In this document: positions 25,073 through 35,606 of the stretch, one piece after another
Layout: the number at the start of each line of letters is the position of its first letter
Numbering within the stretch: position 1 is the stretch's first letter
From: Colwellia sp. TT2012
GTDB taxonomy: Bacteria; Pseudomonadota; Gammaproteobacteria; Enterobacterales; Alteromonadaceae
Direction of reading: 5' to 3'
DNA: 58,782 bases
Assembly: GCF_001440345.1 (NCBI RefSeq)
Contig: NZ_LJYX01000015.1
Location: 1 to 58,782, forward strand
The notes under the pieces: model-generated
Databases searched by the model: none
Seen by the model: only the letters and a program-made list of their open reading frames with translations
Told to the model about the DNA's origin: nothing
Translations under genes and position numbers: made by a program

Positions 25073-28000
25073 CCTGGCGCAGAATAACCTATAAAATAGC
25101 AAAGTGGTTAACGCTATTACTTTGTTTAGTCACTATTTTACTGACCACACCTATAGGCAGCCGCTTAACGATTAGCTTACTGAACAACATTGATGGCATT
25201 CATGCTGACTACAAAGCTGGCTCCTTAATCAGAGATATTGAACTCAACTCTTTTCATCTTAACTTAGCCACTTTAGACATTAAGGTTAAGGATTTAGTCG
25301 CTGAGATTGATTTTTCTTGTAGTTGGCAAAAAAAATTATGTATTAAAGCACTTAAGTTAGCTAGCTTTTCGCTAACGTATACAAAAAATAATACGTCGGC
25401 TAAGCGTGCGAGTAATACGGTAAATGATGACCATTTGTTTGTTATGCCATTTGCTATTGAAGCGCAAACAGTAGAAATTAATAACAGCCATATAGTGATT
25501 AACCAAACGGTAATAGATATTGAGCAGTTCACCGCGCAAGTAGATATTAAGGCAAGTCAATTTACTATCTTGCAGCCAAATGCCGACAAATTAACCATAA
25601 CGTTCGACAAAAATAGCAACAATGAAAACAATAGTTCTAAACAAAATAACGCTGAAAACAGTAATAGCACAAATTCAATATATGCTGTTTTTAGTACACT
25701 ACCAAAAGTCTATTTACCCATATCGTTAAATATTCAACAATTATTCGTTGATAAGTTACGTATAGTCGATGATCAAACACAGAAAAACATCACACTAAAT
25801 AGTACCCTTAATAATGATAGTCAATGGCCTTATCAACAAAGCCACCTTAGCGGTACTTGGGTTAAAAGTGACGTTAATATAACGGACTTTAAAACCGCAA
25901 CTACAGACTTTGCAATACAGCAGTTAACACTAAATACTGAGCTTGTACCGCCTTATAAAATTAATGCTCAGTTGGTTGCCCGATTAGATAAAATACCACA
26001 TTGGCCAGAAGCGTCTGATTCATTTATTGAGCTATCACTGCAAGGGTCGATTGATGATTTAAGCGTAAATATTGCCAGTAAAGGTAGCGTTGTATTAAAC
26101 AGCCAAGGGAAAATTAACTTAACCGACCAGCAACTCCCCTTTAAACTACAATTAACGGCCGATACACTCCCCCTGCCCTGGTCTTTAGCGCAATACGGCC
26201 AGCCTTCATCACTTTCTTTAGACCTAGCCGGTGATTTAAGCCAGCAAACGGTTAACTTGACCAGCCGACTCAATAGCTATGGTTATAAAAATGCCCAATT
26301 AGCATTAACCGTTAAACACCAACAAGGTTTAATTACCCTTGAAAAATTAGCGTTTAACGAGCAGGACTCAAACAGTCAATTAAACTTACACGGGCATATA
26401 GACTTTATTAAGTCTAAAGAAATAACGTGGCAATTATTTGCTGACTCCGCTGGCTTTACCTTGCCGGAGATTAGCCTTAAGGCGTTAGTTTTTCCTAAAG
26501 AGACTAACATCAATAATAACAGCACTAATATCAGCCAAACCGCCCGTACAGACAAAAACACCGAAGCCCAAACCAGTCTTGTTGAATCAATGGTGCCTGA
26601 CGTTATCAATGGTCGACTTTTAGGGAAAATTGCCAGCACTGGCACTTGGTCAGAGTCACATTGGTCACTCGCGATTAAAGACACCGATGTCTCTGGCACC
26701 CTTAATAATTCGGCAATAATAATTAGAGGTGACATCGCCATAAATCAATCAGGTTATTTCTCTTCAGGAGATTTAGCGCAAGGTGAGTTGTTAATTGCCG
26801 TTGATAAAGACCACTTAACCTTACAAACCTTCCGAGATAATAATTGGCATGTTAACGGTCAACTCAGAATTAGTGAGATTAATCGCTGGTATCCCTTTGC
26901 TAGCGGCGCTATCAGCAGTGATTTTTCCATAATGGGTAATAAAAAAGAGCCCGTTATTACGCTGAATAGCAAGCTAAAAAATATACATTGGCAGCAGTTT
27001 CATAGCCCATCGTTCGAAATTACCGCAAATTATCAGCCATTTAATAATCATAAAAGCCACCTAACATTAAAAAGTGAACGTTTGGACATCACCGCTAACA
27101 ACGACACCCTAAGCTTCCATGATATAGCCGTTAATTTTTCTGGTGACTTTAATAAACAGCAATTACAGCTTGATTGGCAAGGGGATTTGGCGGGCAAACT
27201 AAAATTGTCAGGTCAATGGCATAATGCACTAAACGATTGGCAAGGCATAGTTGAACACAGTGCCTTAACGTATAAAGACATCACTTGGCGCAATAATAAC
27301 GCTTTTTATTTAGGTTTTAATCTAGCTAAACAGCAGTTATTCATTGAGCAACATTGCTGGCAAGGTACAGCGCTTAAGGTCTGTTTACCTGACAATGCCA
27401 TTATGGGTGAATCAGGTGATATTACCCTAGGGATAAACATAGATTTATCTTTAATGGATGAATTAATTTTACCCGAGGAGGTACAACTAAAGGGTAAGGT
27501 TACCGGTGAGTTAACCGCACAATGGTCACCCACTCAAGCAATTTGGGCAAAAGCTAATTTTACTTTGTCTTCAGGTAATATAAAAGTATATAACGAGTAC
27601 AGTGAGCAACAAATTAGCCAGTGGCACCAGGGTGAACTTTCGTTTGAGGTAAACGATGGCCAATTTACCAGTCAATTTCAGTTACAAGATATGCAAGCAC
27701 AAACACTTATTAATATTAACTCAAAGATTACGTTCACTGATGATTTTCCTATTAAGAGTGAAATAGTACTTAATAACTTCAACTTACAGCCCTTACAAGC
27801 AGTCATAGCTAATGTGGTTAATTTGCAAGGTAACTTAACGGCTATGCTAACCGTTAACGGAACGATAAAGGCTCCTATTGTCAACGGTAGTATAGCGCTA
27901 GATAATGGCGAGTTATTATTGAGTCAAAACCCCAATAAACTGACAGACATTAACGCTGAAATTCAAATTTACAATAATCAGGCCAAAATACTTGGGCAAT

Positions 28001-29013
28001 TTTTTATCAAGGGTAACAAGGCCACGTTAAATGGTGACCTTGCCTGGCAAGAGGGTTTTACTATGGATATAGATCTTACTGCCAAACAGATACCCCTAGT
28101 ATTTCCGCCACAATTGCTAATGACAATATCACCCGCATTGAATTTTTCTCTGCAAGATAAAGTATTAACCCTTAGTGGCAATGTAGATGTGCTTGATGGG
28201 AGCTATAATATTGAAAAACTGCCTCAGGGAAGTATTACCCTAAGTGATGATGTCATTATAGTTGATCAATATGGGCGGGAGGTTTTTAAAAAAAAATCTG
28301 GGTTTGATATTAAAACCAATGTCAGCATTAATATCGCCAAAGCGTTTAAAGTATCGGGGCAAGGGTTAAAAAGTCACTTATTTGGCCAATTGCAGCTTAA
28401 GCAACAGCAGAAACAACCGTTACAAGTTTTCGGTAATATTCAATCAGCAAAGGGTACCTACCAAGCCTACGGACAACGATTAACGATTGAAAAAGGTGAA
28501 CTGAGCTTTAACGGTCCGATTGATAACCCCTACTTTAATTTGCGCGCGACTAGGCATATTAAAGCCGAAGATATTGAAGTTGGACTAAAAATAACCGGCT
28601 TAGCCGACACTTTAGCTATACAATTATTCTCAATCCCAACGATGGAAACGCCTGAAATACTGTCTTATTTAGCGAGAGGGCGAGGTTTAGATTCTGGTGG
28701 CAGTAATAGCACAGCCGCTGCAAGTATGTTGATCGGTTTTGGTGTAACGAATAGTGTCGGCTTATTTGATCGATTAGAGCAGCTACCATTCATTAATAAT
28801 ATTGCCATAGATACTGAAGGTGAAGGCGATACCACACAAGCAATCATAAGTGGTTATATTGGCAACCGTATTTATTTAAAGTATGGTATTGGTGTATATG
28901 AGCCTATTAATGAATTGACGGTAAGGCTGTATTTACTTAATCGACTATGGTTAGAAATCGTCAGTGGTATTGAACAATCAAGTGATCTCTATTATTCCTT
29001 TGATATTGATTGA
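25069..29013 (+). CDS. tamB: TamB, translocation and assembly module inner-membrane component
   Basis: 1314 residues from a GTG overlapping the tamA stop. N-terminal membrane anchor (LLLCLVTILLTTPIG), a very long beta-helical periplasmic region rich in alternating hydrophobics, and the conserved C-terminal TamB (DUF490) domain (about 960-1314, with LSYLARGRGLDSGG). It bridges the periplasm to TamA. Length is normal for the family. Confidence 0.93.
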   Translation: MTWRRITYKIAKWLTLLLCLVTILLTTPIGSRLTISLLNNIDGIHADYKAGSLIRDIELNSFHLNLATLDIKVKDLVAEIDFSCSWQKKLCIKALKLASFSLTYTKNNTSAKRASNTVNDDHLFVMPFAIEAQTVEINNSHIVINQTVIDIEQFTAQVDIKASQFTILQPNADKLTITFDKNSNNENNSSKQNNAENSNSTNSIYAVFSTLPKVYLPISLNIQQLFVDKLRIVDDQTQKNITLNSTLNNDSQWPYQQSHLSGTWVKSDVNITDFKTATTDFAIQQLTLNTELVPPYKINAQLVARLDKIPHWPEASDSFIELSLQGSIDDLSVNIASKGSVVLNSQGKINLTDQQLPFKLQLTADTLPLPWSLAQYGQPSSLSLDLAGDLSQQTVNLTSRLNSYGYKNAQLALTVKHQQGLITLEKLAFNEQDSNSQLNLHGHIDFIKSKEITWQLFADSAGFTLPEISLKALVFPKETNINNNSTNISQTARTDKNTEAQTSLVESMVPDVINGRLLGKIASTGTWSESHWSLAIKDTDVSGTLNNSAIIIRGDIAINQSGYFSSGDLAQGELLIAVDKDHLTLQTFRDNNWHVNGQLRISEINRWYPFASGAISSDFSIMGNKKEPVITLNSKLKNIHWQQFHSPSFEITANYQPFNNHKSHLTLKSERLDITANNDTLSFHDIAVNFSGDFNKQQLQLDWQGDLAGKLKLSGQWHNALNDWQGIVEHSALTYKDITWRNNNAFYLGFNLAKQQLFIEQHCWQGTALKVCLPDNAIMGESGDITLGINIDLSLMDELILPEEVQLKGKVTGELTAQWSPTQAIWAKANFTLSSGNIKVYNEYSEQQISQWHQGELSFEVNDGQFTSQFQLQDMQAQTLININSKITFTDDFPIKSEIVLNNFNLQPLQAVIANVVNLQGNLTAMLTVNGTIKAPIVNGSIALDNGELLLSQNPNKLTDINAEIQIYNNQAKILGQFFIKGNKATLNGDLAWQEGFTMDIDLTAKQIPLVFPPQLLMTISPALNFSLQDKVLTLSGNVDVLDGSYNIEKLPQGSITLSDDVIIVDQYGREVFKKKSGFDIKTNVSINIAKAFKVSGQGLKSHLFGQLQLKQQQKQPLQVFGNIQSAKGTYQAYGQRLTIEKGELSFNGPIDNPYFNLRATRHIKAEDIEVGLKITGLADTLAIQLFSIPTMETPEILSYLARGRGLDSGGSNSTAAASMLIGFGVTNSVGLFDRLEQLPFINNIAIDTEGEGDTTQAIISGYIGNRIYLKYGIGVYEPINELTVRLYLLNRLWLEIVSGIEQSSDLYYSFDID

Positions 29014-29090
29014 TGACCATAGATAAGCATTCTCAACTTTGAATTTTCAAAGGTAGCTGACTATATACTCTAGCCCCCATAACAGCTTAT

Positions 29091-30122
29091 CTAATTTATC
29101 GACTCAAATTTATAAATAATTTTCCGCTGATATTGTTGATTTGGCATCAATATATTACTGGGAAAATGTTTATTATTGTCCGCATCGGTATAATTTTGCG
29201 CTTCTAAACATAAACCTTGGTACGAGGTAAATTTTCCAGTTAAGTAGAAGCCCGTATAAAGCTGTATCGTTGGTTGGTCGGTATAAACAGACAAATTAAT
29301 TTGGTTTTTTTGTGAAGTAAGAATTGCTTTAGGCTGTTCAAACGGCGTATTATCCAAAATAAAACAGTGATCATAACCGTTTTTTGTTTTAAGGGATTCA
29401 TCTTCAGTATGCTCTTGTCGATAGCCAATAGCTGCAGGCTCTCTAAAGTTATAATCTGTCTCTGCTACGGATAGGATCTTACCTGTGGGTATATTAGCCG
29501 CGTCGGTTTCAAGCAATGCCGATGACATCATTTGTAAATAGAGTGATTGGCAATCATTTTCACCCAAGTTGAAATAAGCATGGTTAGTCAAGTTTATTGG
29601 CGTAGCTGAATCAGTACTCGCCGAATATTGAATACTTAGTTTATTGTCAGCACTTAACTGATAAGTAACAGATAACGCTAAGTTTCCAGGAAAACCTTGA
29701 TCGCCATTAGGGGAAATAATGAATAAAGTCACCGAAGAATGAGTGACTGTTTCTTTATCAATAGACCAAGTGCGTAAAGAAAAATTATCGGGTCCGCCGT
29801 GTAAACAGTTTGCACCATCATTTAAGGCTAACTGAACTTGACGACCAGCAAGCTCAAACTTACCACCCGCAATACGATTGCACACCCTGCCACAGGTTGC
29901 CCCTAAATAAAATTTATCCGTTAAGTAATCGGTTACCGAGGCATAGCCCAATATCATTTCCGTGGGCTTAGAATTAACTGGAAATTTAATGGATTGAATT
30001 CGGGCGCCAAAATTCATGATTTCAACTGACATGCCAAAGTCATTAGTCAGGGTTACTGTTGCCAATTCGGTTTCCAATTGTATTGCCACTTTTGTTATCA
30101 CTTCTCTTGCCATGGGGTGCAT
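29091..30122 (-). CDS. galM: aldose 1-epimerase (galactose mutarotase)
   Basis: 343 residues; conserved blocks GATCGRVCNRIAGGKF, NLTNHAYFNLG (catalytic His), and a C-terminal CLEAQNYTDA containing the catalytic Glu. Interconverts beta- and alpha-D-galactose so galactokinase can use it; cytosolic. Last intact gene of the leftward gal operon; a galE remnant precedes it. The start may instead be the Met three codons in. Confidence 0.92.
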   Translation of the reverse strand: MHPMAREVITKVAIQLETELATVTLTNDFGMSVEIMNFGARIQSIKFPVNSKPTEMILGYASVTDYLTDKFYLGATCGRVCNRIAGGKFELAGRQVQLALNDGANCLHGGPDNFSLRTWSIDKETVTHSSVTLFIISPNGDQGFPGNLALSVTYQLSADNKLSIQYSASTDSATPINLTNHAYFNLGENDCQSLYLQMMSSALLETDAANIPTGKILSVAETDYNFREPAAIGYRQEHTEDESLKTKNGYDHCFILDNTPFEQPKAILTSQKNQINLSVYTDQPTIQLYTGFYLTGKFTSYQGLCLEAQNYTDADNNKHFPSNILMPNQQYQRKIIYKFESIN

Positions 30123-30134
30123 TGAGCTACATCG

Positions 30135-30328
30135 CCCTTAAGGTTTTTTAACTGCCAACGCCAGATATCCATCATCATTTTCTAGACCTTTATAGCGTTC
30201 GCCCAAAAGACAGCAAGATCTCCTGCTCTTCTAGGCGACACTTCAAATTGGATGGCTGAAACACCGCTAAATTCACTGTGACGATTTAACCAAGCTACAG
30301 CCGGAACACTGCATTGGGCTAAATCCAT
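30135..30328 (-). pseudogene. galE: UDP-glucose 4-epimerase (galE), C-terminal remnant
   Basis: A frame from ATG 30326-30328 gives AVAWLNRHSEFSGVSA...EVSPRRAGDLAVFWANAIK, then stops; a shifted frame continues with MDIWRWQLKNLKG. These match the end of GalE (RRxGDxaxxWA... and the W-W block before the C-terminus). About 280 upstream residues and an internal stretch are missing, so galE was deleted from the operon. Confidence 0.65.
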
Positions 30329-30352
30329 CACATGTTAATAACCACGTTCTCA

Positions 30353-30370
30353 GCTACCATCAGTGGTAGC
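30353..30370. terminator. small hairpin after the transporter gene
   Basis: GCTACCA/TGGTAGC with loop TCAG, 18 bp beyond the SSS transporter stop. No clear T-run; could be an attenuating or mRNA-stabilising hairpin. Confidence 0.4.
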
Positions 30371-30387
30371 ATAAGAGCTTTTCACGC

Positions 30388-31962
30388 TTACCACCAAGTA
30401 GCGTATAAAGCAGTAAGAATAAGTACCACACCAATTGCGGCAACATTAAATGACTTAGTGGTGGTAAAACTTACTTGTGATAGATCAACACTGTTATCTT
30501 CCGTCGGTGCTTTACCTGCCATAGAGACCAAATAGCAAAGTGCTAAACACAGTAAGAAGACTAAACCAACACGGTCCATAAAGGGTAATTCTGGCCAAGT
30601 AAACTTAAGTACTAACGAAAACACTGCCGAGCCTAAGGCAGCCGATAACGCGCCCATTGAGGTAGCTCTTTTCCAGAACATACCCAAAACAAATATCACC
30701 ACGATGCCTGGGGTGAAAAAACCGGTAAATTCTTGGATATACTGGAATGCTTGATCGAACTCACCTAACAATGGCTGAGCGACAATTAAGGCGATACACA
30801 AAGAAACTAACGCGGCAATACGGCCGATATGCACATAGTGTCGTTGGCTTTCATTCGGTTTAAATTGGCTATAAATATCCATGGTAAAGATGGTCGAAAT
30901 ACTATTAGTCATCGATGCCAGCGATGACACTATCGCCGCAACTAAAGCGGCAAAGACTAAACCTTTAATGCCAACTGGCAACATTGCCATCATCGATGGA
31001 TAAGCTTGATCTGGCGTAGTTAATGTTGGATAAAGCACAACCGCGGCAATGCCTGGCAAGACCACAACAAGCGGCATCAGCAATTTAAGGTAGGCTGCAA
31101 AAGCGATACCTTTTTGCGCTTCTTTAAGATCTTTAGCGGCCAAGGCGCGCTGAATAATATACTGGTTAAAGCCCCAATAGCTGAAGTTCATCACCCACAT
31201 GCCGCCAATTAACACTGAGATGCCAGGCAGGCTCATATAATGTTCATTCTCTGGGCTTAAGATCATGTCAAAATGCTCTGGCATTTGTTCGGTAAGAATG
31301 CCGAAGCCAACTAATACTCCTTGGCCATCAGCAACCGCATCTAGCGCTAAATAACTCAGTAACAGGCCACCAAAAACTAATAACACCACTTGCAAAATGT
31401 CGGTAAAAGCGACCGCTTTTAAACCACCATATAAAGAGTAGGCCACTGAGAAAACGGCTAAAAATATCATGCCAAACATCCAATCGACGCCCGCAACAGT
31501 TTCAATGGCCATGCCACCCAGCCATAACACCGCCGTTAAGTTAACAAAGGTATAGACCGCCAGCCAAAAAATTGCCATGGTGGTTTTTACTTTATTATCA
31601 AAGCGTTGCTCTAGATATTGCGGCATGGTGAAGATGTTGTTTTTCAGAAAAATAGGCAGCATATACTTACCTACTAAGATCAAAGTAATGGCGGCCATCC
31701 ATTCGTAGGAAGCAATGGCTAAACCCATGGCATAACCCGAGCCTGACATACCAATAATTTGTTCCGCTGAAATATTTGCGGCAATTAAGGAGGCACCAAT
31801 TGCCCACCAAGGCAATGATTTACTGGCTAAAAAATAATCTTCTGTATTCGTCCCTTCTTTTTTCTCATTGCGAGAAATCCACAAGGCAAGGCACAACAGC
31901 CCTATGACATAGACAATAAAAATTGTGCTATCTATCGTCCCCAATTTGTTTGCAAATTCCAT
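30388..31962 (-). CDS. sodium/sugar symporter, SSS family (probably galactose)
   Basis: 524 residues with about 14 membrane helices. SSS/SGLT blocks: SLPWWAIGASLIAANISAEQIIG (Na+ site helix 1), GGLKAVAFTDILQ, and the helix-8 sequence VSSLASMTNSISTIFTMDIY. Resembles vSGLT. Imports galactose or a galactoside with Na+, judging by its place between galK and galM. Confidence 0.9.
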   Translation of the reverse strand: MEFANKLGTIDSTIFIVYVIGLLCLALWISRNEKKEGTNTEDYFLASKSLPWWAIGASLIAANISAEQIIGMSGSGYAMGLAIASYEWMAAITLILVGKYMLPIFLKNNIFTMPQYLEQRFDNKVKTTMAIFWLAVYTFVNLTAVLWLGGMAIETVAGVDWMFGMIFLAVFSVAYSLYGGLKAVAFTDILQVVLLVFGGLLLSYLALDAVADGQGVLVGFGILTEQMPEHFDMILSPENEHYMSLPGISVLIGGMWVMNFSYWGFNQYIIQRALAAKDLKEAQKGIAFAAYLKLLMPLVVVLPGIAAVVLYPTLTTPDQAYPSMMAMLPVGIKGLVFAALVAAIVSSLASMTNSISTIFTMDIYSQFKPNESQRHYVHIGRIAALVSLCIALIVAQPLLGEFDQAFQYIQEFTGFFTPGIVVIFVLGMFWKRATSMGALSAALGSAVFSLVLKFTWPELPFMDRVGLVFLLCLALCYLVSMAGKAPTEDNSVDLSQVSFTTTKSFNVAAIGVVLILTALYATWW

Positions 31963-32026
31963 AATTTATTCACCTTTTACTTTTAGTTATAATTTTTATA
32001 TTTGTGCCTGTTATTCATTCCAACGA

Positions 32027-33184
32027 TTATCTAAATGCACCTTGTGTTGCAATACATAAGTAAATACTTGGTTTTAAACCAAATTCTTGCTCGTATCTGC
32101 TGTTCACTACATCCTTTACCTGTTCGACCAAAGCCGTTGGCACTAAGGCAACAACACAACCACCAAAACCACCACCCGTCATGCGAACGCCACCTTTTGA
32201 TCCTAATACACCATCAATCATGGCAACTAAGCCATCCATTTCCTTGGTAGTGACTTCAAAATCATCACGCAAAGAAATATGAGACGCTTTCATCTCGGCA
32301 CTAATGGTTGCCATATCATTGGCTTTTAACGCTTTTAAAGTATTTACGGCACGAGTATTTTCACTAATAACATGACGGGCACGCTTGAACAATACCGGCT
32401 CAAGTTGTTCTTTGGCTGAATTAAGTTGCTCTATGGTGACCTCCCGTAGGGCAGAAACACCAAAGTACTTGGCAACTTGTTCACATTGCTGACGCCTTAA
32501 GTTGTATTCACTGTCTACCAAGCCACGTTTTACCTTGGAATTTACAATAAACAGCGTTAAATCATCTGGAATAGGCGCATCTTCAAAGGATAAATCTTGG
32601 CAATCGAGCAGCATGGCATGACCCTGCTGTCCCATGGCCGAAATAAGTTGATCCATAATGCCGCAGTTACAACCAACAAAGTCATTCTCTGCTTGCTGGC
32701 CAATAAGCGCGGCATTAACACCCGTTAAATCTAATTGATAAAGCTGGCTAAAGGCTTTTAAGATAGCAATTTCAAAACTGGCCGATGAGCTTAAACCGGC
32801 ACCTTGCGGCACATTTCCGGTAACCACTAAGTTCGCTCCGTTAATGTCAGGATACGTTTTCATTAGGGCTTGTAAGGTGCCTCTAACATAATTACTCCAC
32901 ATCATCTGCTGATCAAACACTATCTCAGTCAAGCTAAATTCGTTAGTTTGCTGGTGACAATCATGGGCATAAACTTTAATAACCTTATCTTCGCGAGCTG
33001 ATGCAGCAATGGTAGTACCGTAATTAATAGCGGCGGGCAGAACAAAGCCATTATTGTAATCGGTATGGTCGCCAATTAAATTGACTCGGCCAGGTGCATG
33101 GCAAACTAGCTCAGCTGAAGATTGAAATTGCTGTTGAAATAATTGTCGGGCAAGTTCATCTAGTTCAATATTAACTTGAGTCAT
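32027..33184 (-). CDS. galK: galactokinase
   Basis: 385 residues, GHMP kinase. Galactokinase signature PGRVNLIGDHTDYNNGFVLP (about 30-49), ATP-binding GNVPQGAGLSSSASFE (about 125-140), and the third motif RMTGGGFGGCVVAL. Phosphorylates galactose at C1. Its ATG overlaps the galT stop (TAATG), indicating translational coupling. Confidence 0.95.
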   Translation of the reverse strand: MTQVNIELDELARQLFQQQFQSSAELVCHAPGRVNLIGDHTDYNNGFVLPAAINYGTTIAASAREDKVIKVYAHDCHQQTNEFSLTEIVFDQQMMWSNYVRGTLQALMKTYPDINGANLVVTGNVPQGAGLSSSASFEIAILKAFSQLYQLDLTGVNAALIGQQAENDFVGCNCGIMDQLISAMGQQGHAMLLDCQDLSFEDAPIPDDLTLFIVNSKVKRGLVDSEYNLRRQQCEQVAKYFGVSALREVTIEQLNSAKEQLEPVLFKRARHVISENTRAVNTLKALKANDMATISAEMKASHISLRDDFEVTTKEMDGLVAMIDGVLGSKGGVRMTGGGFGGCVVALVPTALVEQVKDVVNSRYEQEFGLKPSIYLCIATQGAFR

Positions 33185-34227
33185 TAGTTTGCCTCCTTAT
33201 AATGAATATTCGGTAAACCACGCAGTCTTTGCGCTGCTTGCTCTGCGGTAATATCTCGTTGCGCTTCCGCCATCATTTCATAACCGACCATAAATTTCCG
33301 CACCGTGGCCGACCTTAATAACGGCGGGAAGAAACTGGCATGCAAAGTCCATTCATCATGTTGCTGGCCATCAAAAGGTGCACCGTGCCACCCCATAGAA
33401 TAAGGGAAAGAACAATTGAATAAATTGTCATATTTAATGGTGATTTTTTTAAGAATATCAGCGAGGGATAACTTTTGCGCTACATTCAGCTCAGTTATAC
33501 GTGACACGGCAAAGCGTGGTAGTAACAAAGTTTCAAACGGCCATGCTGCCCAATAAGGTACCACAACTAGCCAATCATCATTTATCACCACAATGCGTTC
33601 TTTATTTTCGATTTCTCTAACAACATAGTCGCGCAATAAATTACTGCCATATTGCTCATAGTAAGCCTGCTGCGCATTGTGCTTTTTCATCACTAAGGTC
33701 GGCAGTTGCTGTTGCGCCCAAATTTGGCCATGGGGATGGGGATTAGAGCAGCCCATAACACTGCCTTTATTTTCAAAAATCTGCACGCTGCTATAGCTTT
33801 CCCCTAATTCTTGACATTGACTTTGCCACGTATCAACAATACAAGAAATGTCCTCTATTGATAACTCCGGCAAGGTTTTACTGTGATCCGGTGAAAAGCA
33901 AATAACACGACTCTCACCCCGTTCTGTCGCCATTTTAAAAAGTGGGTCATTACTGCTCACGATTGGAGTGTCTTTTTTTATCGCGGCAAAATCATTAGTA
34001 AAAACAAAGGTATTTTTATAGTCATCATTGACCTTACCATTTATACGGGTATTACCTGCACATAAAAAGCAGTCTTTGTCATAGGCAGGCTTTTGCTGTT
34101 CATCAAGCTTTTCTACTTGCCCTTGCCAAGGTCGCTTTGCTCGGTGAGGAGAAACCAACACCCATTCATCAATAAGTGGGTTATATCTTCTGTGCGGGTG
34201 TTCCGTTGGGTCAAATTCTACAGTCAT
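33184..34227 (-). CDS. galT: galactose-1-phosphate uridylyltransferase
   Basis: 347 residues from [18 protein letters not shown]; the longer frame adds 13 unlikely residues. Active-site HIT-like motif [10 protein letters not shown] (His nucleophile), zinc-binding CFLCAGN, and the C-terminal [14 protein letters not shown]. Exchanges UDP between glucose and galactose phosphates. First gene of the gal operon, downstream of a LacI-type operator. Confidence 0.95.
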   Translation of the reverse strand: MTVEFDPTEHPHRRYNPLIDEWVLVSPHRAKRPWQGQVEKLDEQQKPAYDKDCFLCAGNTRINGKVNDDYKNTFVFTNDFAAIKKDTPIVSSNDPLFKMATERGESRVICFSPDHSKTLPELSIEDISCIVDTWQSQCQELGESYSSVQIFENKGSVMGCSNPHPHGQIWAQQQLPTLVMKKHNAQQAYYEQYGSNLLRDYVVREIENKERIVVINDDWLVVVPYWAAWPFETLLLPRFAVSRITELNVAQKLSLADILKKITIKYDNLFNCSFPYSMGWHGAPFDGQQHDEWTLHASFFPPLLRSATVRKFMVGYEMMAEAQRDITAEQAAQRLRGLPNIHYKEAN

Positions 34228-34267
34228 AATATTTTCAAAAGTGAATAAGTGAAAACTTGAACCCAAG

Positions 34268-34281
34268 GGTAAACGTTTACC
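34268..34281. promoter_or_regulatory. LacI-family operator for the gal operon
   Basis: GGTAAACGTTTACC, a perfect 14-bp palindrome with the central CG typical of LacI/GalR-family sites, 41 bp before the galT start. Confidence 0.8.
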
Positions 34282-34375
34282 TTTTTATCTGCAAGAGATC
34301 ATTTCAGTAAGGATATTCTGCTGAAATAGTATTAATTAGTGTATATTCATTCGGTATTTAACTAAATCCAATAAT

Positions 34376-34387
34376 GTAAACATTTAC
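34376..34387. promoter_or_regulatory. second LacI-family operator, before the regulator gene
   Basis: GTAAACATTTAC, an imperfect version of the same operator, ending 3 bp before the regulator ATG. Suggests autoregulation. Confidence 0.6.
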
Positions 34388-34390
34388 TCT

Positions 34391-35398
34391 ATGGCAACAA
34401 TAAAAGACGTAGCTCGCATCGCGGGTGTTTCAGTGGCATCCGTTTCACGCGTATTAAACAAGGGTCCAAAAGTCAGTAAAAAGACTATTGAAAAGGTATT
34501 AAAGGTGATGCAGGAATTAAACTACAGCCCTAATGCCAATGCGCGCGCTTTAGTTACGCAAAAAAGTACCACGATAGGTGTGGTCATTCCTGATCTAATC
34601 GACCCATTTTTTGCCTCATTAGCAAATGGTGTTGAGCAAGTAGCCCGCAAAAACAACATGCAATTATTATTAAGTACCGGACTAGTAAGTGCCGAAACAG
34701 AAATGCAGGCCATCAATGTATTAATTGAAAGGCGCTGTGATGTCATGGTGGTGCATAGCAAAAAATTATCAGATGCAGCTTTAATTGATTTGGCCACTAA
34801 AGTACCCGGCTTAGTACTGATTGACCGCTATATTGAAGCAATAGCACAGCGCTGTGTTTGGTTAGATAATCTTGAGGGTGGTAGAATCGCCGCACGTCAC
34901 TTATTAGCCTTAAATCATCGAAGCTTTGCCTGTATAACGAGTAAACATCAAATAGACGACCCACTACTGCGCCTACAAGGCTTCCAAACCGAATTACAAT
35001 CGGTTGGCGCTGATATTGAGCGAAATCTTATTGAATATGGCGAGCCGACCCTGCAAGGCGGGGAAATGGCCACGCAAAAATTACTGGCTTCAGGCAAACG
35101 CTTTTCTGCGTTATTTGTTTATAACGATGCTATGGCAATTGGGGCAATTTCGACCCTAGAAGATAATGGTTTTAAAGTGCCAGCAGATATTTCAGTCCTC
35201 GGTTTTGATGATGTGTTACTGTCAAGATATTCAAGACCAAAATTGAGCACGCTAAATTACCCTATTGAAGAAATGGCCATGCAAGCCGCTAATATCGGGC
35301 TTGAGATAACAGCAAAGCGCTCTACAAACACTAGTGACGCAAGCTGCAAGCATATCCCTAGACTTGTTAAGCGAGAGTCAACCAGTTTTAAACAATAG
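34391..35398 (+). CDS. LacI/GalR-family transcriptional repressor of the gal operon
   Basis: 335 residues. N-terminal LacI helix-turn-helix (ATIKDVARIAGVSVASVSRVLN) with hinge helix (YSPNANARALVTQ), then a periplasmic-binding-like sensor domain (TIGVVIPDLIDPFFASLANGVE; VLGFDDVLLSRYSRPKLSTL). Divergent from galT with operators between. Effector is presumably galactose or a galactoside (inference from context). Confidence 0.88.
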   Translation: MATIKDVARIAGVSVASVSRVLNKGPKVSKKTIEKVLKVMQELNYSPNANARALVTQKSTTIGVVIPDLIDPFFASLANGVEQVARKNNMQLLLSTGLVSAETEMQAINVLIERRCDVMVVHSKKLSDAALIDLATKVPGLVLIDRYIEAIAQRCVWLDNLEGGRIAARHLLALNHRSFACITSKHQIDDPLLRLQGFQTELQSVGADIERNLIEYGEPTLQGGEMATQKLLASGKRFSALFVYNDAMAIGAISTLEDNGFKVPADISVLGFDDVLLSRYSRPKLSTLNYPIEEMAMQAANIGLEITAKRSTNTSDASCKHIPRLVKRESTSFKQ

Positions 35399-35471
35399 CG
35401 GTGAATCCAGATTTTAACGCTACGCTAGGGGGGCTGCGCTACAACCCTTTGCTTTTTTTTACGCCTGAATA

Positions 35472-35518
35472 CAAAAAACCGCAACTCGTTAAAGTTTCGG
35501 TTTCTTAGAATGTGGCGG
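35472..35518. repeat. dispersed copy of the tRNA-Ser terminator and 3' end
   Basis: Hairpin AACCGCAACT...AGTTTCGGTT plus TTCTTAGAATGTGGCGG; 31 of 32 bases match the candidate att repeat. Upstream, 35400-35460 has GCTGCGCTACAACCC reminiscent of the decayed tRNA-Ser variable arm. Could terminate the regulator gene. Confidence 0.6.
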
Positions 35519-35606
35519 GAGTTGGCAATTTTTATCAATGAAGCCCGCCATTAGCAACATGGAGAGGCTTATTGTTTAAATATAGAGTGGGTTAGAAACA
35601 AATTCA

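Noticed and set aside
25254..28847. Several minus-strand frames within tamB
   Set aside because: Antisense shadows of a long low-complexity beta-helical gene; no motifs or ribosome sites.
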